Assembly: GCA_021442155.1 (NCBI GenBank) | Contig: CM038216.1 | Location: 152,855,009 to 152,919,008 of the forward strand | DNA: 64,000 nt | Direction of reading: 5' to 3' | From: Cymbidium sinense | Taxonomy: Eukaryota > Streptophyta > Magnoliopsida > Asparagales > Orchidaceae | Part shown: positions 13,155 to 25,100 of the stretch, piece by piece | Position numbering within the stretch: the first letter of the stretch is position 1 | How the letters are laid out: every line of letters starts with the position of its first letter | Program-made: the position numbers and the translations under genes | The notes under the pieces: generated by a model | The model's database searches: none | What the model saw: the letters and a program-made list of their open reading frames with translations, nothing else | Told to the model about the DNA's origin: nothing

Positions 13155-16100
13155 GCCCAAGCTTTGAAGCGTAGCAAAAAAATGTGAAATTTCTATCAAG
13201 TAATTTTTGTAAAGAATATCAAACGCTATAATTTGTCTTGTTGATATTATCTCAAATGCTTTAATGATATCATCATTCTACAACTATAGTGGCATTACTT
13301 TTTGGTCACACTTTAATGATATCATTGTTCTACAACTTCAATGGCATTACTTTCTAGGCGCACTTATGATTGGATCTCCTTTATCTTATCTTTAATAGTC
13401 AAATAATTTCTCATTTTGCAATTTTATCTACAATGCAGTGAAGAGCTTGGCTTAAACTTGACAGAGGCCGCATGGGTAAGTCGGTTGTCTTTGCTTGAGC
13501 AACTCTACTCTGCAAAACTATCTAATAAGAGAGCATTTCACTTGCTAGGTTGATGCTTAACTAATTAGCTTACCATTTTTGTATAGCTGGAAGTAATTAA
13601 TCTAGAAGCACCATGATACTCTCATGCTTCTTATCAAACTTATGATATTATTTTGCATCTTGAATTAAATTTATTTTTTAAGTTTATGTTTTTGAAATCA
13701 AATAATGCTAAAATGTGTGTTCGTTTTGACCTCTTTGGTGTAATTATGCCTTCTATTGGTTTTACTGTTTTTTTAAATGAACTTTTAATTTCAGCAGAAT
13801 AGAAGTTTGTTCTTTTTATTTATAAATTTATGATAATTGAGTTGATCTTTTTTCTTTTTTTTTTTGGTGCAATCATCTTCTTTGCTTCAAATTTATTTTG
13901 CATAAGAATTATTATTAATTATGATAATATATTTATAGAATTTTGACATTGAGTGTGTCTGTGCTTCTAATGTTAAATCTCATTATGCTACATGCTTTTA
14001 ACATTAAATATTCAATAAATGCACTGCATGAGTTATTTCTCTAATGAGCTTTGATCTGCATAACCTTACCCAACATTGGGATAGACAACATCTATATTCG
14101 ATTGCTAAATCTATCTTATTGTCGTGGGACTGTAATGGGATTAACGGACCTCCTGGGACTGCAGTGTCCCTTCCAATAATATGGCGTCCCTTACAGGTTT
14201 TTTATTTCACAAGATTATGATTGAAGGCGTCCACCTGCTCTCTATTTAAATTGTCAGTTTCTTAGTGGTTTTAGACTAGGATTTTTTTGACGAAATCAAG
14301 TTTGATCTGATGGTTATCTGGAATCAAATTGGGTTAATCTTATGCTAGTCATATCTACTAACCTTGAGATAAAGAGTCCCAAAGGTCAACTAAATCACCC
14401 AAGGATAGAGGTGGGAAGAGTAATAACAGCAAAGGGAAGGCCCCAAAGGTCCACACTAGCGGGGAGAGGCAGGAGGAAGAAAACCCGAGCTAGTTCTAAG
14501 AAGAGAAAGAAAGCCTCACCCTCACTTCTAATCGGGGACGATTCCCCATGGAAGATTAATGTCTTCCATTCTGCTCTGAATTGTAGGGGCCAAAAAAGAC
14601 TACTGCAACTACCTACGCCACCTTATTGTGGTAACGACCTCAAAGATTATGCTTACTGAAACCGTGAGTGCATCTCAAGACATGAAGTGGACAAATGGAC
14701 AACCACAGCTTCTTTGCAAACCCTCTAATGGGTTCTGGAGGTATTATCATCCTTGAGAAAGGATATTGTGGACTTCTCCCCTTGGTTATTTCGACTTGTT
14801 TTCACTCTGCTCATGCCCAACGGACGAGGTGGACCATCGGGTGGGTCTATGCCAACAAGAGTTATTCAAAGGGACCTCCGCAAACCATCAAGGAAAATGT
14901 GGATCTTCAAGCCCCGGCTATTGGGGTGACTTTAATCAGATTCAGAGTGACAAGAAGGGTGGGAAGCCCTTTCATTACACACTTGCAAAGACAGAGATGG
15001 AGGACTGTATGGCTGCTGGACTTGCATGAGTTGGAGTTTGGCCCAAAGTTCACCTGACCAACAACAAAGATGGGAATTGTAGGATCTGGGTCCGGCTTGA
15101 TCGGATCTTGATCAACTCTATGGCCTCTCAATTACTGGGGGATACCAAGGTTCGTCACCTACCTCGGATTGCTTCTGACCATGCTCCTCTCCTACTTCCT
15201 CTCTCCTACCAAAACCCCATGGCTAGAAGATACTTGGCTCTCTTATCCCATGAGTTGGAGGTTTGGAAGAACGGGAAGACTTTGGCTCAAAGGCTAATTC
15301 TCCATGAGTTGTCGCATCTACGATCTTCCATTGGAGTAAGAGTATGTTGAAGAACCTCCACTCTCTCCGATTGACTTGGAGAAGGACATTACCTCTCTCT
15401 CACTCTTGAATGCTCGATGATGGACTCACCGCCAAGAAGGGGAGCTCACCAAGGTTGAGCTTAACTCTACAGCCGGCTCAAGACTTGGTGGAGACAAAGG
15501 GCTAAAGCTGGCTCAAGGATGGAGATGGGAACACTCATTTTTCCACGGCTCCTCGCACACCGGACCAACAGGATTCAATGCTTGCAATCGGCGGAGGGAG
15601 GTATGATTGAGAACCCTTCTGATATTTCTGATATTTTCACTTCCTTCTTAGGCAAAATGGGTGAGAGGGATGTCTCCCTCGACGGTGGCCTATTCTCCTA
15701 TTGAGAGGCAGTTCCTTCCGCCCAAATCCTCCTTGAAGCCCCGGATCGATCAAGACATTTGGGAGGCAATACATTCCATGGGGAGTAACCGCCACCGGGA
15801 CTTGATGGGATCACCGCCTCTTTTACAAGCATTTCCTTGTGTGAAGAAGGATGTCGTTGCTGCCATTCAGGAGTTCTTTGAACTTGATCATATGGAGGAC
15901 TCATGGAAGGAGACACTTATTGTTCTTATCCCCAAAGTTGTTGGGGCTAGCACTCCTTCCAAATTCCGGCCCATTAGCCTGTGCCAGACGATCTATAAGG
16001 TGGTGGCCAAGATCCTGGTCAACAGGTTGAAGCATTTACTACCTCTTCTTGTTTCTGACGAACAAGGTGCTTTTGTCCCTGAGAGGAACATCTCCCATCA

Positions 16101-19100
16101 TGCTCTCCTTGCCCAAGAGATCATCAACAAATTCCAAAGATTCTTCCTCCCGTTGGTTTCATGGCATTAAAGTTGATATGGAGCAAGCTTATGATAAGAT
16201 GAGTCGGTTTACTTGAAGCAAGATGCTCACCTTGATGGGGTTCGAGATTCAGAAGTGGATTCTGCAAGGTGTCACTCACCCTAGATTCTCCATCACGAAT
16301 GGCGTAAGGTCCCCCTGATCGATGCAGAATGTGGATTGCATGTATCGCCCACTCACCTTACCTATTTATTCTATGCTCGAGCTACTTTCTTTAGCCTTTA
16401 AGAGGGGCCACACGGTGTGACTTTGAAAACGGAGGTACCTCATCTCTAATCTCCTATATGTCGATGATATTCTCATTACTCTCGCTTCTCTATTCTCCAT
16501 GCCAAGCAAATTAAAGCCATACTTGATGATTATTGTGATGACCGCCAACGGATCACGGCAGCCCGCCATTCTCTTTAGCAAAGCCGCCAAGAGATGGAGG
16601 ACTAATCGGATTGCTGTGCTTATTTGTTCAACAAGGTCCAAGAGATGGAGTATCTCGATTAAGCTATGAGGCTCTACAAGCATGATTTCGCCTCGATCCA
16701 GGTCAAAGGGAAGATTATGGTGGGAACTCGACACCTCTCTTATGCGGGCCGGGCTACCCTTATCTCCTCAGCTCTTATACCAGGTTCGGTTTATCAACTA
16801 ACACATACAACTATTCCCTTGAATGTGCTGCAGGAGATCGAGCGGCTATGTAGATCCTTCGGGACAAGAGTCCAACTCGAGGGGCATACACTATGTCATG
16901 GGTACTATTTGCTTGCCTAAGCATGGGGACTTGGTTTTCACTCCACCCCAACTGGCCGGCCCTCTCGTGGCTAGGTTGGTTTGGGATTTTGCGTAAGCCC
17001 ACTTCTTTCACCGGACTGGAGCTATGGGGAAGATATTTGGAGTGGGAGTCAAGAGGGGACTCCAAAACTTGGGTCATTCTCGTGGGGCTCAAAGTCTTGA
17101 ACCCTCATTCAGGAAGATCACGATGGCAAAGAAAGTTCGATTTTGGACAACATATGGTTATTGATTGTTCCTTAGTCCGAAGACCACTTTCTGGGATGCA
17201 CTTGAGGATCGACAAGGCAAGCCTCATCCATAGGACAGACATGGGATATTACACAACTTGAGCGGTTTGGCAAGGATCTTGTGGAGCACATTACCAAGGT
17301 GGAGCTTCATTCTGACTTAGATGAAGACGCACTGTAGCTTATCCACCTCCCTCCTGGGAAAACGCTGACGCCTTTGATGCCCTCTTCCCTTCCCCCACTC
17401 CCTCGGCTACAGAGGTTCCTACCGCACCCACGAGAGAAGTTCTTTGGTGATCTTGAAGAATGCCTTACCAACCTACCACCGGCTCCACTCGAGGTCTTGT
17501 TGAGAGACTCATTGCCCTCTGCATGGAGATCAAGACTGATCATATCCTCACCACCGCTTCTCTTACTTCTTCCATCATACGTCTTGTCCTCCTGGGGAGT
17601 TAACCTCCCCTTATTTTCTAATGCTCATGATCTATTTCGTGCTTTTGAACGACCGCCAAGTCGACATGGCTTGGGAAGAGTTTATTGCAAAGATGATATA
17701 TCAAGTTTGAGGACACGAATGCAAAGACACATGGGCACCAACATGGGACACCGTCATCACGCTAGTATTTTGGAGGCGCTCACTAATGCATCTACCTTCG
17801 CTGGGCAATGAACTCCACCACCGCTAGTCGCCTACCCCCCTTTCCTCGACTCCCTCCCTGATGGCTAAAGGTGAATGTAGATGGTACTCTCCTCCTCCTG
17901 GATTGGCCGGCATTGGAGTTGTTTTCGTGGATGGTGTCAGGACTTCATCAAGCCGGTATCCAATCTCCATCGGGACAGACGTTGCTTTCATAGAGATGAG
18001 CCATGCTTGCCATTGGCAAGTTTATAGACCCTTGGATGTATGAGTACAAGGGCATCATATTGAGGGGACAACATTAGTGTTGTCAATTCTGAAAGACCAT
18101 GCAGACTTCTTCTCTTCTTCCTCAGTTCCGTGACTTGGTTTTCCTAGCCTTCTTCCACCTGCTCTCACACATTTCACTGACTTCAACCGGTGGCATGGAC
18201 CATCAGCTCGCCACGTATGACTTTACTTGGCTTTCTTTAGATGTTACCACTTTACCTTCGCTTTTGTTTCATTATTTGAGGATGATAAGAAGCATGTTGC
18301 TTCTATCTAGCTCTTTGTTTTAGGCTCCCTAGCCTTTGCTAGTTTTTGTACTACTTTTTATTATTAAATGCAATATGCAATTTTCGAAGATAAAGAGTCT
18401 ATAAATAAATATTCTGAGGCATGCAACTAATAAATCTAAATAAAATGTCTTCTTCTAGTTTTGAGCCTCGTGTATAAGTTGGATGTATAATTTATTCAAG
18501 CTCAATACAAATGTGACTATTTAGTTTTGGGGGAACTCATCTCTTTTTATCAACATAAGACAGATTTTTCCATGTTAGTAAATTCTTTTCTTGACCTAAG
18601 TTTTTCTACATAGTCAGTTCTTGACTTACTACTGTTCTTGGTTTTGTTAAAATTTGATTCAACTAATATTCTAATGTGGTGATTAAATTATAATTACTTA
18701 TTCAGTTTGAATGGTTCAAATTTATCTTTATTTTTCTTATATTTAATTGATTATTGCATTATTGTTGGGATTCTAATTTTTATGTTTACTATTTTGTATT
18801 CAAAGAAAACAAGTTGTTGACCTCCACATATGGTTCACAAGTCAAGTGAATCATAAAAGTTAAAATAAATATTAACAAGAGAGACATCACATGAATTTGG
18901 TTTAAAACCCCCATAATCGCGTTCAGAATCGATCAAATTCACTTCGATTTGAAAATTCGGCTTCGTAATGCACCTAAAATGTTAAAATTAATTAAATAAA
19001 AAAATATCAAATCAATTAATGATCGATCAAATAATTAAAATTATTTTTTAATGAAATTACACGCATATCAAAGCCTCGACGACATCAGAACGACCTCCTT

Positions 19101-22100
19101 TCGCGAAATTGATTGCGCCATTGTCGCCGAAACGTCGAAATCTATCAAATGACGCCTTCCGCGGTCGATTTGGCAAAGTGTACGTGAACGTCGATCGATT
19201 CGAGCGTGACGTCGCACAATTTAAGCCCAATTTCACTTCGACCGTCGCCGACATTGTCTAAACGACCTCCGATCGTGAAATCGATCGCGCCGTTGCGTTC
19301 GACATAACTGAAACACCTAAAATCGACACCCATATTGCTAGGGTTTATCGCAAAAAGTAAATTCATAAAATTTCGCGCAAAATTACATTAATTTACAATT
19401 AAGAGAGATTAGCGGCTGTTTAACCTCTTAATCCCCTAATCCTTAATCTAAATCAGCCGCCCAAGCCACCAATTGGAGCAGCAGGCCGCTAATCCTTATT
19501 GGATGCCGTTTAGGCAACCAATCAAATGGTGCGGTTTAACCTAAAGGCCGAAGGGAACTCACGTTGACCTCATTCACGGCATTCTCTTCATTCGACTCTC
19601 CCCTCTCGCCCTCGGGCTCTGTAAGCTCGTGTAATATCCAATTAATTATTTCAATTAATTTGTTTAAGCTAATTAATTACAGAAGACTTATCAGAAGAAT
19701 CCACTTTACTTCGCATGCAACGGCGGATTAAAGCCTCGACGCTGCGTGTATGGATCGATCGAAGGTAATTTTATTTCCTTCCATAGCCTATTTCATTTCA
19801 CACGCTTGCTTCCTCCTTTCCTTCCTCTTCGATCGACGCATTTCCGCCCGTGACGAAGCGCAGAACCGCCCTTCCTCAGACGGCTGACGGCTCTCAGTAG
19901 CCTCGGCGACGCTCGAGCCGTAACCCTTCGCCGGACCCGCTGACTGGAAGCCCGATTTCTTCGCCGACGCCAGGTATGTCCCGTGGAACCGACGGTTGGG
20001 AAATCCAGTTCGCTTGAAATCCCAACCGACGGCCGCCCCGCGGAACCGATCGGCCAGAATTCTGCTCTACCGACGGAAACTTAGTAAGTTTGTGTAATTT
20101 TTTCCCTATCCCTTTTCTTTCACCGACAACCTTCCTGATGTTGAAATGCGATCGTGAGTTTTGAAGCTTTTACGCTTGAGAATTAGAAGAAAAGGGTTTA
20201 GAATTGGCATTTTGCTAATTTTAGTTTTTAATTTAAGCAGAAAATGACGGAGATTTCTTCGGAGATTACTTTGGAGTCGAATTCCGCTTCCAAAGCATGG
20301 GAGAGATCAATTTCGGGAAGATTGGTAATATATTTTCATTTACGATTGTATGTTATAAGTCTAAGAAGAGTTATTTCATTATAGGACAGAGGCGGAATCG
20401 AGTGCACATCACGAAGACCGACTGTATTAATCGAGGTGAGACATAATCTAACGTAAATTCGACGCCTACGATGCCATCGCTTTACCGCTTCAGATAAATC
20501 AGTATGAACGACATGATTTATATATCAATGCATCGCCATATCGAATGTAAATACAACGCTTATTATCGACCTACATGACATTTGATTAAATGATTATGCC
20601 GCCTCCAGATTGATTTCATCTATATAAAACATGAAACGCAAAGAATGTGAAAAATAAATGTCGGAAAATTGTGATAGTATGTTACGCATGCGAAGCCAGA
20701 TAAAGAAAGTCGACGAGATGTGCGCGATTAGGGATCTTAAGATCCCCGACTGCATTTTCAGGTCGGGTCGCCGGGTCTTAACCTGTCGCAGTATGTAGAG
20801 TATGGTTCCGCCTACCTTCAACTTAGCGACGTCGCTGACCCTTATGAATAAAAGTCAAACCTATGTAATTATAAATGATATTTCTGAAATGATTCGACAT
20901 AATGAACAAACGATGAATTTAAAATTATCACCCTCGACATCGATACAAGATGCATACAAAGATATTACCTACGATATCGTTCGCTATATCCATTTCTACA
21001 ACACCTACAACATATCGTTCGCCATAACGTTACACATGCAGAGCTTTACCTACGCTTTTATCGCTTTATAAATTTATATAATGCACGCATTATTTCACGC
21101 TCAGATCGAAATTGTTTTAAGATTCTTTCCTCACAAGTTTTTTACCATGACTCTACTATCGATAATTTCGCGAAAAGACGAATTTGGGTAGTATTTTGTG
21201 AATCAGATAGTTTTAAAGCGCTTTTGCACGCAAATTAAATGCCTTTCTCAGATTTATTTACAAATTTAAAGATTTCACGCCCAAAGAATTGTGATATGAA
21301 TTAAGTTAAGAAGATATGAATCGAAATAGTGATGATTTGATTAGATACACCTTTCACTCGCTGCTCGTAGAAGACGGTTGGAACGTGTATTAATTGTCCA
21401 AAGTTATCCTATATTCTCAGATTGAAAGATAAGGGTCATCTCGGTGTGACATCTCGCGGCGACTCTTCGTGATTGGCTCCTCTCTCTCGCTTCGCTTTGA
21501 CGCAATTCTCTCATGAGCTCCCTCTCTGCTCGCTATTTGGACGCAATTCCCTCTCACAGAGTTTCTCTGCTTTCCTCGCTTTCCCTCTCTCTCTCCAAAC
21601 CGAAGCGCCTCCTTCTCCCTCTTCGAGACTTAACTGCCAGCCTTACCTTTTCGTCTCTCGCATCAACCCTAGTCGAGCAAACAGAGGGCTCGATCCTTCC
21701 AAATCACCCTTCCAACCGAAACCCCCAGGTTGTTTCGTTTCAATCCCAAGTTATATTTTGCTATGTTGGTTTTTTTCTTGAAGGAAATGATTTCGGTTTA
21801 TCCTCATATGTGCTATGGTTGGTTAACTTTAAGTTTTATATCGTTATTTCATCCCTTTTGTTTGGATAAGCTGTGTCCGGTGAAGCGTTGTTCTTTCATA
21901 TGTTATGTATGCTATGGTTGGTTTACCCTCATCTATATCCGGTGAAGTGCTGTTCTTTCATATGCTATGTATGCTTTGATTGGATGAACCCTCTTCTCTT
22001 TCTGTGAACCTCCCCTCACCATTTCCATTTGTGTTGTTGTGAGATACAAGAAAAAAAAGAAGGGGTAAGCTTGGAGAGTTGGCTGATTACTTAAGATTGT

Positions 22101-25100
22101 CAAGGGATAAATAAGTAATGTGAAAGAAGTAAATTTTTCATGATTTGATGCTATTCTCTGCTGAAGAAATTTAATATATGTTTATATCTTGTTATTACAA
22201 GTGCTGGATTTTGAGAAAGATGGAGGAAAACAAAGTATTGGCCCTCATTTTTATGTAATCAGGTTTTCATAATATTTTTATTTGAATGTTGATATGAAAT
22301 AGGGAAAAGCCCGAACTTATTGGGGTAAGGAGCTTTCAATTTCTACAAGATCTAGTATTACTCTTTTGGTCAAAAAAAAATATATGCTGAAATTGGTTTC
22401 CGGTTTGCTATAAAGTTGTCATTTCATTGAACCTTCTATTAGATTCAAGGAAAAAAGTTTATGTATGTAAGCTTAGTATGGCTGCTTGCTTCCTTGCCAC
22501 TACATGCTCATGTGCCTTATTTGGTATGAACCTTACTTGGCTATCACTTTAGAAGGAAGAGGATGAGGGGAGGGTTGATTGACTTTATTAGCATTGTGCT
22601 TGTTCATAAGCAATTGCCAAGTCTCTATCTTGCATTAAAACAATTATAGGTTTGTTGTCCATGAGCATGTGGGGGTTGGAATCATGCACAATATATTGTT
22701 CTATCCCTTTTTCTTGCTCTTGAATTATGAAAGCATGTTGTGATAATGAAATCTTAATCTCATTAGCTTACATGATGTCATCTTTGAAAGCTTACTTTGG
22801 TCATTACCAAAAACTCAAGGAAAGATCCATCATAGCTTTTGTTCTTTTATTGAAGCTAATTGCTGTTACTATTGAAACAATGTGGAATGATGGAAATATG
22901 AATTTCATTATCTTTATGAATTTAAGGGGATTTCAATGCATTATTGGTTTTAGAATTTCATGATAACATGCTAAATTTGCATTTAAGATTAGCCATTCAA
23001 CATCTCTTCTTGTTGATTGAATCAAAATGAAGAAAATGATAAATATGATTGCTAGATTTATGAATTTTGAAGACATTCGCTTTGCTGTCCATGCTTAATT
23101 GTGAGCTAAAATCATTCAAATCTAGCTATTTCATGCTCTACTTGTTCTCACAAGTATTCAATGAGTTTGTGCTTGAGACTTTTTATGTTAACATGAGGAG
23201 ATGGGGGTTATCATTTTTATAAAAGCATGTTACTTTTGTTTCGCCTTTTTCATGTTGTCAAAGCTGAAAATTCATTTTGCATTTTATCGTCAAAGTGCTA
23301 TTTTGATTTGCCGAATATAAGAAAGAAAGCAATATGTTTGATATTCAACATGAAAAGATCATATGGGGCTTGCATTTGTTGAGGGCTTATACATTAATTT
23401 GCTGATTATGCATTCCAAAGGGTAAAATTTGGATGAAATGCTGAATGAGATGGTGATAAATCATGACATAAGGTAAATATCTCACTTGTATAATGTTTCT
23501 TTTGCCCTAAAACATATGTAAAGGTAAAATTGCAAAGATTAATAAGTACCTGCTCATCTCCAACATGGCGGAAATATTATAAGATCTCGTCACATTGTTT
23601 CAACGCGCGGAAACTTGTGATAAGCACCCGCCGGAAATACGCCGCTATAAGACTGCACGCTTGTTCCAACGCAAGAAATCACGTTATAAGTACTGCTCAT
23701 TGTTCCAAGAGAAATTCTTAAAAGACTGCTCACGCGTTATTCCAACGCGTAAAACTATCAGATAGATTGCTCAATGCGTTATTCCAACGCAGCGAACGTA
23801 ATGCTATGCTATAACCCATGAACGCCTTTCTGGGGGCTCAAGAAATTTTCGGATGATCGGAGGTTCAAAAATTTTATTAAAAAAAAGAAATGCAAATACT
23901 TGAAGTATTATTTGAATCTTCATGCCATACATGTGTATTTATGCTTTAATTTCGTATCATGCAAGCTATCCTATTATGTAATTATGACATGTTTATTAAT
24001 GCTTAGCTCAATCCGATTTGAATTGATATGTTATGAGACAAATCTTGTTGAAAATTCAAATTTACTTTGGCTAAAATGAGGATTATGCTACATGGGCCAT
24101 TTGAAAATAAAACACTGCATATTTATATGTGAGCTTTATTAGAAAGCATATTGTGGTATGACATTGAGAGAAAGTGACAAAAAAGAATTTTTTTTCGCTT
24201 AAACTCATGTTCTTGTCATCCAACACAAAAGATAAATGACAAAGAGAAATTAAAAAATTTCTCACATGCATGTGCATATGATATGACATGTGGTATGATA
24301 TGTGGTGTGATATTATAAGGAAATGACAAAGATTTAAGGGTCCCCTTACATGCATGTGTATGTCATATGATATTAAGAAAAAAAATAAAAAAGAGAGTAA
24401 AAAACTTTCTTAGATCCACATATTTGTCATATGACATCAAAGAGAAATGACAAAGATACTTGAAATACTTGAAAGAATCAAATACTTGATAGAATCAAAT
24501 GCATACTCTACAAAATAGATGCATGCTTGATTTGTTAAAGAACAAATATATGCTTGATCTAGGATAAGTGGTTGAAAAGGACCAAGCTTATATCATCTAG
24601 AACAAACAATTACTTAGTTTATAATATACATTCACATTCTCATAGAACTGACTCTCACTTGATACATGCAAGTATATGAAAGAGTAAATGCATATCTTAT
24701 AGATAAATTTATACTTGACTCATGACAAATAGTCTAAAGAGTCAATTCATGTCTTATAGTCTTATAGAACATACCTCTACTTGATCTATGATAAACACTT
24801 GAAAAGGTCAAATTCATATTGATAACAGAGCTATATCTGATTTATAATGTTAGGCATCAAAGTCTATGCTTATAATTCGACATCTATGCCATGTCAAACA
24901 TTAATGCTTCAACTTAGACATTTCAATGTCATACAAAATTTTAAAAGAACATATACTTGTATGTATGTTGAAGTATTCAATAGCTTAAGTGCTCAAATAG
25001 ATATATGCAAGCAATTAAATGAAATGAAAGGATAGATGCTACACTTCTCGGTTTGGTCTTAGGACCGGGTCCGGGTTAACAAAACCTAAAAGATCTAATG

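Larger units (their letters stand above)
14050..18372 (+). mobile_element. L1-type plant LINE, degenerate
   Basis: A GC-richer block inside an AT-rich intron, in the same orientation as the host gene. Broken frames give, in order, a possible ORF1 C-terminal basic region (14,342-14,530), an AP endonuclease, a reverse transcriptase and a plant-type RNase H. Endonuclease-RT-RNase H is the ORF2 order of plant L1-clade elements. Length (about 4.3 kb) is near ORF2 plus flanks; most of ORF1 is missing or unrecognisable. Several frameshifts and stops make it inactive. The right end is placed near an ATTATTAAATGCAATATGC tail after TTTGTACTACTTT. I did not find target-site duplications, so both ends are approximate. 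Confidence 0.88.

Noticed and set aside
19057..19366. Minus-strand frames in the GC-rich block
   Set aside because: Overlapping frames are a by-product of low stop-codon density in GC-rich DNA and of the 172-bp repeat; no protein family fits.
21473..21869. Two overlapping Ser/Pro/Leu-rich frames of 102 and 118 codons
   Set aside because: The pyrimidine-rich CTCTCTC sequence resembles a plant 5' UTR and keeps several frames open; no domain and no splice continuation identified.
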